Shown here: positions 44,660-53,172 of the stretch, one piece after another
How the letters are laid out: every line of letters starts with the position of its first letter
Numbering within the stretch: the first letter of the stretch is position 1
Assembly: GCA_023420085.1 (NCBI GenBank)
Contig: JAEZWQ010000036.1
Span: 105,050-169,049 of the forward strand
DNA from: Bacillota bacterium
GTDB lineage: Bacteria > Bacillota > Clostridia > Lachnospirales > Lachnospiraceae
Reading direction: 5' to 3'
DNA: 64,000 nucleotides
Notes under the pieces: generated by a model
What the model saw: only the letters and a program-made list of their open reading frames with translations
Told to the model about the DNA's origin: nothing
The model's database searches: none
Program-made: the position numbers and the translations under genes

Positions 44660-45092
44660 AGTAGAGAAAGAGCTTAATATTAGTGCCAAAGATGCATTTG
44701 ATTTATTCTCTAAGATAATAATTGAGGATATAAAATCTTCAACGGGTAAGGAGCTGAATAAAGAAGAAATACATTCTGGGTATTCATATAAAAAGAAAAT
44801 GAAGAATAAATTAAAGCAATCTGCTAATGTTGAAGTACTTTTATCAATATATGAACCTAATAGAGTTTATGAAACACAGTATATTTCTGGAGATGGAAAT
44901 TATACTACACGATATACAGTAGAAGAAATTGATGATAAATCTATCAAAGTAACATACTTTGAAGAGTATAAAGCTAATGCAACTTTATCAAGAGCCAATT
45001 CAAAGCTAATAGATTTTTTTACAAAAAGACGCAACAAATCAATTGCAAAACAGCGATTGGAATTGATTGAAAAAACAGTTAAGGGAATGTAA
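44652..45092 (+). CDS. DUF3284-like protein
   Basis: The product is 146 residues. The start VEKELNISAKDAFDLFSKIIIEDIK and the START-like middle (RVYETQYISGDGNYTTRYTVEEID, KVTYFEEYKA) match DUF3284 proteins that commonly accompany PTS genes in Firmicutes, from memory. The GGGGGA ribosome site lies inside the end of the GH1 gene, which it overlaps by 8 bp. Function is unknown; the context suggests sensing or metabolism of the imported sugar. Confidence 0.7.
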   Translation: MIEVEKELNISAKDAFDLFSKIIIEDIKSSTGKELNKEEIHSGYSYKKKMKNKLKQSANVEVLLSIYEPNRVYETQYISGDGNYTTRYTVEEIDDKSIKVTYFEEYKANATLSRANSKLIDFFTKRRNKSIAKQRLELIEKTVKGM

Positions 45093-45098
45093 AGTAAG

Positions 45099-45764
45099 AT
45101 GGCACAACCTCTTTATGTAACAATAAAAAATAAAATTTTAGAACAAATAAAGGGTGTAGATGAAAATACACCAATAGAATCTGAAAGGGAACTAGCCTTA
45201 AAATTTAATGCAAGTAGAATGACAGTGAGGGCGGCAATAAATGAACTCGTAGATGATGGTTTTTTGTATAGACAGGAAAATAAAGGAACTTTTGTATCGT
45301 CTAATAGTATAATAAAGAAAAATACAGCATTAGATTATTTCAAAGAGGCTAAGCACCTAAAGCTTATACACATGAATCTTAAAGAAATGCCAGATATCGC
45401 AAATAAATTTGGTGTTAGTGATACTACAAAATTTGTAAGGATACTGTGTATAAATTATAAGGATAATAATGAAAAAGAGGTTATAAGTATAGATGAAATT
45501 TTCTATCTTTATGAAGAACTAGATATACAGGATAGGGGAAATGTTGATGCTTTGATGAGGATATGCAGGAATGATTTTGACAAGATTTCTATACAATATA
45601 GAGCGATAAATATACCTATAAAATTTACTAAATTAATGAAGGTGCCATTGAATACACCTGTAATCGAAAATGAGATTGTTTTATTTGATAAAATGAGTAA
45701 AATAAAGTGTATTGTAAATTCTTGCTTAAATCCTAATACGACTTCAATTATAACGGTATTCTGA
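45099..45764 (+). CDS. GntR-family transcriptional regulator with UTRA domain
   Basis: The 221-residue protein has an N-terminal winged helix (PLYVTIKNKILEQI, the ESERELALKFNASRMTVRAAINELVDDGFLYR block, GTFV) followed by a UTRA effector domain. Closing the PTS operon, it is the natural candidate to bind the palindromes at 40822 and 40979. Its equivalent in B. subtilis would be GmuR. The effector is probably a phosphorylated disaccharide, by analogy. Confidence 0.9.
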   Translation: MAQPLYVTIKNKILEQIKGVDENTPIESERELALKFNASRMTVRAAINELVDDGFLYRQENKGTFVSSNSIIKKNTALDYFKEAKHLKLIHMNLKEMPDIANKFGVSDTTKFVRILCINYKDNNEKEVISIDEIFYLYEELDIQDRGNVDALMRICRNDFDKISIQYRAINIPIKFTKLMKVPLNTPVIENEIVLFDKMSKIKCIVNSCLNPNTTSIITVF

Positions 45765-46052
45765 TATTATATTTATTTGAGAGAATGTTAGGATTAATTA
45801 TACTTAATTTAACTATTTCATAACACGTACACAAGCGAACCTGCTCTTACTCTTGATAGAAATCTTACTCTGATTGTGATTGCCTGTGGTAGCCTTCTGG
45901 TTGCCTTTACATAGTCTCCATTTTCAAAAAATAAAATATTTTGTGTTTTTGAAAGTGATATCTTGCATATACTATTAGCAGACAGTATAATAAGCACATC
46001 GAATCAGTTTCAAGAAATGAAAAATTTTCGACTTTTGAAAGTGGGTGATGAT
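45765..46052. other. Intergenic region with a GC-richer foreign patch
   Basis: About 45834-45935 is visibly richer in G+C than the flanks and contains a reverse-strand open stretch (ending VYVL and a TGA near 45829) with no start or recognisable family. The bases 45936-46050 are AT-rich and hold the two similar phrases TTTTTGAAAGTG and CTTTTGAAAGTG. I see no intact gene. It reads as the left border of the acquired ATPase segment. Confidence 0.4.
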
Positions 46053-47249
46053 ATGAAAACAATTACAAGAGCAAAATATCTCGATAGAATCATTGAATTG
46101 AATGGTACTCCTGATATCAAGATCATCACGGGCATTCGTCGTTCTGGCAAGTCCAAGCTGATGCAGGCGTATATTGAGTATCTGAAAAGCCATTTTGAAA
46201 ACATCAATATTATCTTCATTGACTTCATGGATTTGGAGTATGAGGAAATCAAGGAATACCATGCATTACACGCCTATGTGGAAGAACATTATAAGGAAGG
46301 TAAAACGAACTACCTATTTGTGGACGAGGTGCAGATGTGCCCCAAGTTTGAGTTGGCAATCAATAGCCTTTACTCTAAGGGAAAATACGACATCTATGTA
46401 ACAGGCTCCAATGCTTTCCTGTTGAATGCGGATCTGGCAACTCTGTTTACCGGACGCTATATTGAAATCCATGTGTTTCCTTTCAGCTTCCAGGAATATT
46501 GCCAATATTATGATGATGTTAGTGATAAAGATAACCTCTTTGATGATTACGCTATCAAGGGCGGTTTAGCAGGTTCTTACGCTTACAGAACCGAAAAAGA
46601 CAGAACAAACTATATCAAAGAGGTCTACGAAACGATTGTTACAAGGGATTTGGTGCAGAAATATGCGCTCCAGGACACTTTAGTTTTACAGCATCTGAGC
46701 GAGTTCCTTATGGATAATATCAGTAACCTGACTTCTCCTAATAAGGTCAGTCAGTTGTTGACAGCAAATGAGACTCCGACCAATCATGTAACCGTAGGCA
46801 AGTACATTAAGTATTTGTGCAATGCTTTTGTTTTTTATGATATTAAGAGATACGACATCCGAGGTAAGAAATACCTTGAAAGCTCTGAAAAGTTCTATTT
46901 GTGTGACAGCGGTATTCGATATGCAATACTGGGAAGCAGAAATATGGATTACGGCAGAGTATATGAAAACATCGTTTGCATCGAACTTCTTCGCCGTGGA
47001 TATGATGTCTACGTCGGCAAACTCTATCAAAAGGAGATCGACTTTGTTGCTCATAGAGGTAGCGAGAAGATTTATATTCAGGTTAGCGACAATATTTCCG
47101 GGCAGGAAACATTTGAGAGAGAATGCTCTCCTCTGCTTCAGATCCGAGATGCTTATCCAAAAATGATTATTGCTAGAACCAAACATCCAAAATATAGTTA
47201 TGAAGGAATCGAAATACATGATATAGCCGATTGGTTACTACAAGAATAA
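46053..47249 (+). CDS. AAA_14/DUF4143 family ATPase
   Basis: The 398-residue product has Walker A TGIRRSGKS (26-34), Walker B LFVDEVQ (88-94), the GSNAF sensor and RDLVQKYAL. Its C-terminal DUF4143 nuclease-like region contains EIDFVAHRG and a final beta unit. These ATPases are common accessory genes, sometimes linked to toxin-antitoxin-like or defence functions, without a settled role. Base use differs from neighbours: codons such as CTG, GCC and CGC are frequent. The start is ATG 46053 after GTGGGTG; the long upstream extension lacks support. Likely acquired. Confidence 0.88.
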   Translation: MKTITRAKYLDRIIELNGTPDIKIITGIRRSGKSKLMQAYIEYLKSHFENINIIFIDFMDLEYEEIKEYHALHAYVEEHYKEGKTNYLFVDEVQMCPKFELAINSLYSKGKYDIYVTGSNAFLLNADLATLFTGRYIEIHVFPFSFQEYCQYYDDVSDKDNLFDDYAIKGGLAGSYAYRTEKDRTNYIKEVYETIVTRDLVQKYALQDTLVLQHLSEFLMDNISNLTSPNKVSQLLTANETPTNHVTVGKYIKYLCNAFVFYDIKRYDIRGKKYLESSEKFYLCDSGIRYAILGSRNMDYGRVYENIVCIELLRRGYDVYVGKLYQKEIDFVAHRGSEKIYIQVSDNISGQETFERECSPLLQIRDAYPKMIIARTKHPKYSYEGIEIHDIADWLLQE

Positions 47250-47332
47250 ACAAGGCGAAATATCTCCGTCATTCTCTTTTATGATAATGAAAAATTCAAG
47301 GATGGGGATTGCAGGTTTGTTTTAGGACTATT

Positions 47333-47377
47333 TTAATCGGCTTTTTTGTCAAATACTGTTGGTGACATATACCCAAT
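47333..47377 (-). pseudogene. Possible C-terminal scrap of an IS3-type transposase
   Basis: Read on the minus strand, 14 codons give IGYMSPTVFDKKAD followed by TAA. This resembles the last residues of IS3/IS150-group OrfB (LGYMSP-type ending). Upstream on that strand the sequence turns AT-rich and noncoding. It is too short for certainty but lies exactly next to the GC-rich ATPase. Confidence 0.35.
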
Positions 47378-47383
47378 AAAAAT

Positions 47384-47411
47384 ATAATGGCGAGAATAAT
47401 CTCGCCATTAT
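47384..47411. terminator. Bidirectional hairpin terminator
   Basis: ATAATGGCGAGA (47384-47395) pairs perfectly with 47400-47411 around ATAA. It separates the ATPase segment from the reverse-strand ABC gene ending at 47446. Confidence 0.75.
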
Positions 47412-47445
47412 GATTGATATATTAAAAACAAAATGTAATATACTT

Positions 47446-49050
47446 TTAGTTTGAAACAGGAAACTCGATTATATCATCAAATTTTGATTTATTTTCTTCA
47501 GTAATATTATGACTGATTAATATAACAGTTAAATCCTTATCATTTAATACTATATTTTCTATTAAACTTGCATTCTCCTTATCAAGGCTTGATGTAACCT
47601 CATCCAATAGTAGTAACTTTTTATTTCTAATTAATGCTCTTGCAAGTGCGATCCTTTGCTTTTGACCACCAGAAAGATTTTTTCCATTCTCTTTTAAAAT
47701 AAGATCAAGACCGTTCTCTTCTAGTAATATATCTAAATCCAATAGTTTTAATACTTTTATTATCTCTTTATCATCAATGTTTTCACCTAATGATATATTA
47801 AATCTTAGTGTATCAGAGAAGATATAAGAGTTTTGTGATACGTAAGCTAAATTTTTATATACACTTTCTTTATTTATCTTCTTTACATCAATTCCATTTA
47901 TATTAAATTCACCTAAGTAATCATTTAACCTATGAGATAGTATGTTTAACAATGTAGTTTTACCACTACCACTTTTTCCACATAGAGCATATTTTTTACC
48001 AGTTTCAAATGTATAATTAAAACTATCTATTATAGTTTTATCATCATAGCTAAATCCTAAATTTCTTAAAGATAATGTATCAATTGTATCAATGCTAACG
48101 CCTTCATTATCATTATTATTGCTTACTTCTTTATTATAATCATCAAATTTTGCTAATATTGGCTTTACAGTATTAATATTAATCATAGTATCCAAGATAT
48201 TTGATATTGAATTAAATATAGTACCGGTTAACGATTCTATAGTTAATACAGCACCAAAACTAATTATTCTAAAACTAATTAAAAATCCTGACAATATTAG
48301 CACACCTATTTGACTTAGGAGATTACTAAATCCACCTAAAAATACCGCAATTGAAACATTTTTCTTTAACGAATCGGATGTATTAAAAATTAATGATGAT
48401 ACATCTTTAGCAACGCTTTTTAATAGGCCTAATCTTTTATAAGATAGTAGAGAGTCAAACCCATTTAAATAATTTGAATACTTTGAAGTTACTTGTTCAA
48501 GCGATTCAGAATATACGGTTGCAGATTCTTGAATTCTTTTATTTGCCAGTTTTGGTAGATATAAGGTGAGTAAGCTTGTAATTACAGTGAATAGAATGAT
48601 TGACCAATGGAATGTTATTAAAGCAAATATTGATAATGTAGTTTCTATTATAACTGTAATTAAACTGAAAAGAGATGTAAATCCTTTTTGTTCAATAATT
48701 AATAAATCGTTACTTAGCCAAGAGATATATGTACCAATTTCTCTATCATAAAATCTCTTATAGTCGCTTTTTGATATATTACTCATAATATCATTTCTAA
48801 TATCTGAAATAATTTTTTGAATAACTCTATTTTCGAACCTAACCCTTATTACTGTAAATAATAGAAAAAGTAAAAATCCCAAAAAAGATAGTTCTACAAA
48901 AAATATAAAGTTACTTAAATCATTTTCTAAAAGTTTATTAAAAGAACTACCAATCATATAAGCTGAAAATATCTTGAATAAAGCATTCATAGTAATAATT
49001 AAAATTAATATTATGGAAATATTCCATCTTCTTAATACATATCTAGTCAT
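47446..49050 (-). CDS. ABC-type exporter with fused membrane and ATPase domains
   Basis: The 534-residue half-transporter has about six membrane helices in residues 10-290, followed by a nucleotide-binding domain. That domain has Walker A GKSGSGKTTLL, signature LSGGQKQRIALARAL and Walker B LLLLDEVTSSLD. It would act as a homodimer exporting a peptide, lipid or drug. The C-terminus is short after the H-loop (LISHNI). GAGGAG precedes ATG 49050; the ATG at 49062 lies before that site. It is upstream of the toxin-like cassette on the opposite strand, but a link to it is only positional. Confidence 0.88.
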   Translation of the reverse strand: MTRYVLRRWNISIILILIITMNALFKIFSAYMIGSSFNKLLENDLSNFIFFVELSFLGFLLFLLFTVIRVRFENRVIQKIISDIRNDIMSNISKSDYKRFYDREIGTYISWLSNDLLIIEQKGFTSLFSLITVIIETTLSIFALITFHWSIILFTVITSLLTLYLPKLANKRIQESATVYSESLEQVTSKYSNYLNGFDSLLSYKRLGLLKSVAKDVSSLIFNTSDSLKKNVSIAVFLGGFSNLLSQIGVLILSGFLISFRIISFGAVLTIESLTGTIFNSISNILDTMININTVKPILAKFDDYNKEVSNNNDNEGVSIDTIDTLSLRNLGFSYDDKTIIDSFNYTFETGKKYALCGKSGSGKTTLLNILSHRLNDYLGEFNINGIDVKKINKESVYKNLAYVSQNSYIFSDTLRFNISLGENIDDKEIIKVLKLLDLDILLEENGLDLILKENGKNLSGGQKQRIALARALIRNKKLLLLDEVTSSLDKENASLIENIVLNDKDLTVILISHNITEENKSKFDDIIEFPVSN

Positions 49051-49176
49051 ATAGCTCCTCATTCCTAGTATTGAATAAATACTTTAGTTTTAACTTGATA
49101 AAGCAAATATATATATAAGTTTAAGCATTTTGTAAAGATTTTTTTATATGCCTAAGATTAAATTTGAAAAATGCAA

Positions 49177-49800
49177 TCATTGAGGTTTAAAAATTTCTAT
49201 TAAATCCGTAGGTTTTTCTACATCAAATAAGCTTTCCATATAACCACCACTACCCCAAGTAGCCTCAATAAAATCGACTCCTGAATTTAAAGCGCAGTTA
49301 CAATCACTATAACTGTCACCTATATAAATCAATTCATCTTGGCAAGTGTTAGATAATTCCATATATTTATACATTGGCTCAGGACTTGGCTTATGTGCTT
49401 TGGTCATATCAGAAGTTACTATTGTATCGAATAGATTATATATATGCATGTTTGAGAATATACTTCTTAATGAAATACCTGGCATTGATGTAATTATTCC
49501 GAGCTTATATCCATATTCTTTAAGTAGAACAAGAGTTTCACGCATTCCAGAAAATAGCTGATATGTGCCATCGTATGATGATAGCTCCTCTTTCCATTTT
49601 TCTAAAAAATCATCTATATCTTTTATACCTAATTTAATTGCAGCATCTCTATCTGTAATTCCCATTATTTCTTCAAAATTTATATTATTTTCAGAACCAT
49701 CTGATACATTCAATGCCTTTTTAAGACTTCTTATTATTGATGCTCTAGAGTCTATTAAAGTACCATCAACATCAAATATTATATTTGTATATTTTTTCAT
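49177..49800 (-). CDS. HAD-superfamily hydrolase (phosphoglycolate-phosphatase-like)
   Basis: The 207-residue product has the nucleophile motif FDVDGTLIDS (Asp10 and Asp12), a cap region with DRDAAIKLG, motif II ITSMPG, the Lys in AHKPSPEPM and metal motif IGDSYSDC. It dephosphorylates small metabolites; substrate is unknown. Before the cassette insertion it would have been the direct divergent neighbour of degV, sharing the intergenic region that is now duplicated. Confidence 0.87.
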   Translation of the reverse strand: MKKYTNIIFDVDGTLIDSRASIIRSLKKALNVSDGSENNINFEEIMGITDRDAAIKLGIKDIDDFLEKWKEELSSYDGTYQLFSGMRETLVLLKEYGYKLGIITSMPGISLRSIFSNMHIYNLFDTIVTSDMTKAHKPSPEPMYKYMELSNTCQDELIYIGDSYSDCNCALNSGVDFIEATWGSGGYMESLFDVEKPTDLIEIFKPQ

Positions 49801-49834
49801 AATTTATTTATCCAATCTATAATAATTAATAGTT

Positions 49835-49978
49835 ACATTATAACATGTATAAGCTAATATTATTAAACAAAAGGAAATAATGCATTATAGAAAACAAATT
49901 AGTTTAAATATTTAATGAAATTATGCAAAAAGACTATTTATGCAGTATAATATAATAAAATATGTTCATACAAGGAGG
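49835..49978. repeat. 144-bp direct repeat, left copy
   Basis: This segment matches 53167-53310 at 140 of 144 positions without gaps (hand alignment). It contains the -10-like TATAAT and the AAGGAGG of the degV leader, but is followed by ATATCGGGAGC instead of a degV start codon. It is the left border of the inserted cassette and may provide the cassette with a promoter and ribosome site. Confidence 0.92.
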
Positions 49979-50384
49979 ATATCGGGAGCTTGATAGTTGA
50001 ATAATAAAAAAATACATCACAGGACTTATAAACTCTGCATTTTTTGTATTAATTTTTCTTATGCTAAAATGGAAAGAACAACTGATGATCTACATAAGAT
50101 TTGTAATTTTAGAACAGACTATCAATTTATAACTAAGAGTAAGATGAGAATAATTCAGAAAAAAGTAAAGGGAAGGAATAAATTACCATAGTTTAAAACA
50201 ATAACAAAAGTCAATGTAACTAAGTAAGCATAAGGGATACAGTTATTTTTCCATCTGAAAACTGCCAAATAGTGGATGATAGATAGCATATTAGTTGAAA
50301 TATACAATTGAAATATTTATAAATAAATATGAATAAGTATGTAAAAACAATTAATAATAATATTTAATAATTTCGTATTTAACA
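49979..50384. other. Degenerate leading part of the cassette
   Basis: No intact gene is evident. One frame over 50000-50130 encodes a hydrophobic stretch (GLINSAFFVLIFLMLKWKEQ) without a start codon and then stops. A neighbouring frame (49997-50191, TTG start) continues to KVKGRNKLP. The two may be pieces of a decayed small membrane gene. The rest is AT-rich and noncoding. Confidence 0.4.
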
Positions 50385-50443
50385 ATGATAATTAATCATG
50401 TCATAAAGGCTATAATGATAATTAATCATGTCATAAAGGCTAT
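50384..50443 (+). repeat. Exact 30-bp tandem duplication
   Basis: The unit beginning AATGATAATTAATCATG and ending GGCTAT occurs twice with no difference at 50384-50413 and 50414-50443. In the TraX-like frame it doubles the residues MIINHVIKAI. Being in frame and exact, it is probably a recent slippage event. Confidence 0.9.
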
Positions 50444-51051
50444 ATTAAACAACGATACTTACTTTCAAATAATAGGAAGATTAAGTTTTCCGTTATTTTG
50501 TTTTGGAATTTCAGTAGGCATCTTAAATACAAAAAATATAACAAAATATATGCTTAGAGTTTTCTTGATTGCTATTATTTCGCAACCAGCATATAGTATA
50601 TTAGTTAATAATCATAAGTTAAATATTTGTTTTAATTTTATGTCGTGTATATGTTTCTTAAAACTAACAAAATTATTAACGGATAAAGATTTAGGTATTT
50701 TAAAAAGAATAGTGGCATTTTTAGGATTAGTTATTATTTTACTGATTATACTATTGGAGTTTGTGGAATATGGAATTTTGTCTTTACTTTTGATATATGC
50801 ATGTATTTTTTATATGAAAGGTAGATTTATAAAATCTATAAATATACTTTTTTTTTTAAATCAATATACTTATAGCTTATGTTTGTGAGTTAATTTATAA
50901 ATGGAATACGTATCAATACTTTTATTTATTTTATATCCCGATTATTATAATGTTATATTACAATATTAATTACAATAATAAAATTAATTGCAGTAATTAT
51001 ATAAGATGGTTAAAGTATTCCTTTTATCCGTTCATTTATATATTTTGGTGA
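50385..51051 (+). pseudogene. TraX-like membrane protein, frameshifted
   Basis: The first frame (50385-50888, 167 codons) gives IIGRLSFPLFCFGISVGI and MLRVFLIAIISQPAYS with several membrane helices, matching the TraX/acyltransferase-like family. It stops at TGA 50886. The family tail (WNTYQYFYLFYIPIIIMLYY ... WLKYSFYPFIYIFW) continues in the +1 frame to a TGA at 51049-51051. The break must lie between about 50857 and 50888. The N-terminus carries the tandem duplication and there is no good ribosome site. TraX acetylates pilin in F plasmids; here the gene looks inactive. Confidence 0.72.
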
Positions 51052-51064
51052 TTTTGGAGTTTAT

Positions 51065-51787
51065 ATGAAAAATAAAAATGACAAACGTTTAATATGGCTG
51101 ATTCTCATTGTTCTATCTGTTAATTCAATTCTGTATTTATTTTTGTACTATATTGATTACGACCATAAGTTTAATATTAATTCCTACAATAATGAAGAAA
51201 AAACAAAAATTGCCGTTTTAGATAGTGGCTATTCATCAATTGAAGATAAAAGAATTAAAATTATAAAATTAGACAATGCTGAAAATGAAATAGATCAATT
51301 AGGACATGGTACAGAAGTGATTACTATAATAAGTGAACTAAATCCAAATGCTGAAATATTTTCCATTAAAATTCTGGATGATGCGGGTAGTGGAAACAAA
51401 GGGAAAATATATAAGGCTCTAAAATGGTGTCTTAAAAACAAATTAGATATTATCAATCTTAGTTTTTCTATGCCAAATGATGACAAAGGGATTAAAGAAA
51501 TATTAAAAGAAATAGATAAAATGGGAACTATTATAGTTAGTAGTTATGATAATGAAAATAAAGTAAGTTATCCGGCAAATTACGATTTTGTTTTTGGTGT
51601 TAAGGCACATAATAGGTTGCTAAGAAAAAATGAAGTATTTTTAAAAAAGGGTATTTTACTAGCATATGGAGGTGATAATGAAGAAAAAACAAGTAAATTT
51701 AATTCTTATGCTACGGCTAGAGTAACTGCTTTTTTCTCTAAAAGAGTAAAAAATAAAGAATTAATTAGGAGGATGATAAATGAATAA
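51065..51787 (+). CDS. Membrane-anchored minimal S8 (subtilisin-type) peptidase
   Basis: The 240-residue product has an N-terminal membrane segment at 9-29 and then a compact subtilase domain outside the cell. The catalytic triad is Asp53 (VLDSG), His81 (GHGTEV) and Ser214 (NSYATARV). The usual oxyanion Asn block AAGN is altered (SSYDNEN, about 159-165) and the Gly-Thr before Ser is Phe-Asn. No inhibitor-type propeptide domain is seen. GGAG precedes the ATG. Its end contains the ribosome site of the next gene, which it overlaps by 8 bp. A dedicated processing protease for that secreted protein is the simplest reading. Confidence 0.82.
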   Translation: MKNKNDKRLIWLILIVLSVNSILYLFLYYIDYDHKFNINSYNNEEKTKIAVLDSGYSSIEDKRIKIIKLDNAENEIDQLGHGTEVITIISELNPNAEIFSIKILDDAGSGNKGKIYKALKWCLKNKLDIINLSFSMPNDDKGIKEILKEIDKMGTIIVSSYDNENKVSYPANYDFVFGVKAHNRLLRKNEVFLKKGILLAYGGDNEEKTSKFNSYATARVTAFFSKRVKNKELIRRMINE

Positions 51788-52601
51788 TAAAATTTTAAAA
51801 AAATTGATTAGTTTTATGTTAGCTTTTTTGTTGTTAATAAATCTGATGCCTCGAAGCACATATGCACAAGATAATTTTATCTTTATAGATGGGTATAAAA
51901 TCGAGATACTAGAAGATAGTAGACAACGAACAGTTGCAAAGTTAGAGGTTGATGGGCAGACATATATTATGACACATAATATGTTTGAAAATAACTATAC
52001 TTTAGAAAAGCAAACAAATGAAAATAATTTTCTTAGAAGAATATTAGGCTCATCGGGTACTGTTAAGCGGTATAAAGTAAATGTTAAAACTTTTAATGAA
52101 GGAGAATTAGCTGCTTCAGTTGAGAACATAAATGATAAATCAGATATGTTAAAGATTGATGAAACTTCTGATAACATTAAGGCACAAGCCGCTTTAATTA
52201 TAGCAACTGGAGCTGTAGCTGCGGCATTAATCAAAGCTATTTTATCAGTAGCTGCAGGTGTCGTTATTTTAGGCGTAACTCACTATGCTGCATCTCAAGT
52301 AATTGAAAAACTGAAGCGAAATCAAAAGAATGTAAAATATTATGCTGCAACTAGATATAAGGATAATGTCTATGTTAGCTCAGCTATTAAATCTAAAAGT
52401 GTTGCTGCTAATAGATTAAAATCTGGAGGAGATGTCTTTGCTATATCCTCAGGATATGCTTATGATGCATGCAAGTCAGCGAGCCCAATTAAGGAGGTTA
52501 GTAAACCTCAAAAACATGGATCGGGTAGTAAGTATTATAAACACTATCACCCAATGCTAACTGCAAAAAAACAAAGTAAAGCACATTGTTTTTTTATTTA
52601 A
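51780..52601 (+). CDS. Secreted putative toxin/bacteriocin-like protein
   Basis: The product is 273 residues. A signal peptide (1-29, cleavage likely after TYA) leads to a beta-rich region (31-105), an acidic linker (106-134) and a hydrophobic Ala-rich segment (135-171) that could cross or enter a membrane. A basic C-terminal domain (about 180-273) follows, with the SGGDVFAISSGYAYDAC block and an ending with HYHP, His269, Cys270 and FFI. The ending recalls C-terminal toxin domains of secreted Gram-positive polymorphic toxins and the staphylococcal SAR2788-type putative toxin family, from memory. AGGAGG lies in the peptidase gene. Toxicity is inference. Confidence 0.62.
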   Translation: MNNKILKKLISFMLAFLLLINLMPRSTYAQDNFIFIDGYKIEILEDSRQRTVAKLEVDGQTYIMTHNMFENNYTLEKQTNENNFLRRILGSSGTVKRYKVNVKTFNEGELAASVENINDKSDMLKIDETSDNIKAQAALIIATGAVAAALIKAILSVAAGVVILGVTHYAASQVIEKLKRNQKNVKYYAATRYKDNVYVSSAIKSKSVAANRLKSGGDVFAISSGYAYDACKSASPIKEVSKPQKHGSGSKYYKHYHPMLTAKKQSKAHCFFI

Positions 52602-52610
52602 AGGATTGAT

Positions 52611-53057
52611 ATGAAATACTTAAGTAATAATTATGTAAATATATCTGAATATCAAAAAACTAAATATAATAAAATTCTGAATATTATGTTGAAATTATGT
52701 TCTACATTTCAGATAGTAGAAGCGTATGGAGATTTAGAGGTTGATAAATTAGAAATATTCCATGATTTAATCCAAGTAAAACGTTCTAATAAATGGCCAG
52801 GAACTATATCAGAAGGGGCTAAAGCATATATTTATTCCTTTGAAATTACACAAAATACAGAAAAATTTTTAAGTAAATATAATAGCTTTTTTATTATTGA
52901 TAAACTTTGTATTTCAACTAATGCTTTTGATGACCAATCAGATTACAGTTTTTTTGAAAAAGGGACCGATGAGTGTTTATTATTTACTATTACTCACGAA
53001 GGAGAAGTATTCTTAAGGGAAGATATTTACAATATTTATTTTTTAGAAAAAAAATAA
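52611..53057 (+). CDS. Cytosolic small protein, candidate immunity protein
   Basis: The 148-residue product has no signal peptide or membrane segment. The AAAGGA ribosome site directly follows the toxin-like gene, and the start is 9 bp after its stop. Predicted mixed alpha/beta content with motifs such as IVEAYGDLEVDKLEIFHDLIQ and DECLLFTITHEGEVFLRED. I recognise no family. Position immediately after a secreted toxin-like gene, small size and lack of export signal fit an immunity protein. An alternative is an unrelated hypothetical. Confidence 0.6.
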   Translation: MKYLSNNYVNISEYQKTKYNKILNIMLKLCSTFQIVEAYGDLEVDKLEIFHDLIQVKRSNKWPGTISEGAKAYIYSFEITQNTEKFLSKYNSFFIIDKLCISTNAFDDQSDYSFFEKGTDECLLFTITHEGEVFLREDIYNIYFLEKK

Positions 53058-53123
53058 TCAAGATCAGATTTTGACTCAGTGTGATTAAAAAAATTCACTA
53101 GCCCCCTTTTTAGAAAATATATT

Positions 53124-53172
53124 AATGTTATAAAAGATGATTAGAGAAAACTAATCATCTTTTATAACATTA
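53124..53172. terminator. Long hairpin at the end of the cassette
   Basis: A perfect stem of at least 21 bp (AATGTTATAAAAGATGATTAG at 53124-53144 with 53151-53171; the flanking T-A pair makes 22) closes loop AGAAAA. It terminates the cassette transcript and its right arm runs six bases into the right copy of the direct repeat, so the element and the hairpin share a border. Confidence 0.85.

Noticed and set aside
46686..47219. 177-codon reverse-strand frame and other frames inside the ATPase gene
   Set aside because: The ATPase frame has clear motifs; the antisense frames exist because the segment is less AT-rich and so has fewer stops.
49997..50191. 64-codon frame with TTG start after the left repeat
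   Set aside because: It shows no family resemblance, and a better hydrophobic stretch lies in another frame; I treat the region as degenerate.
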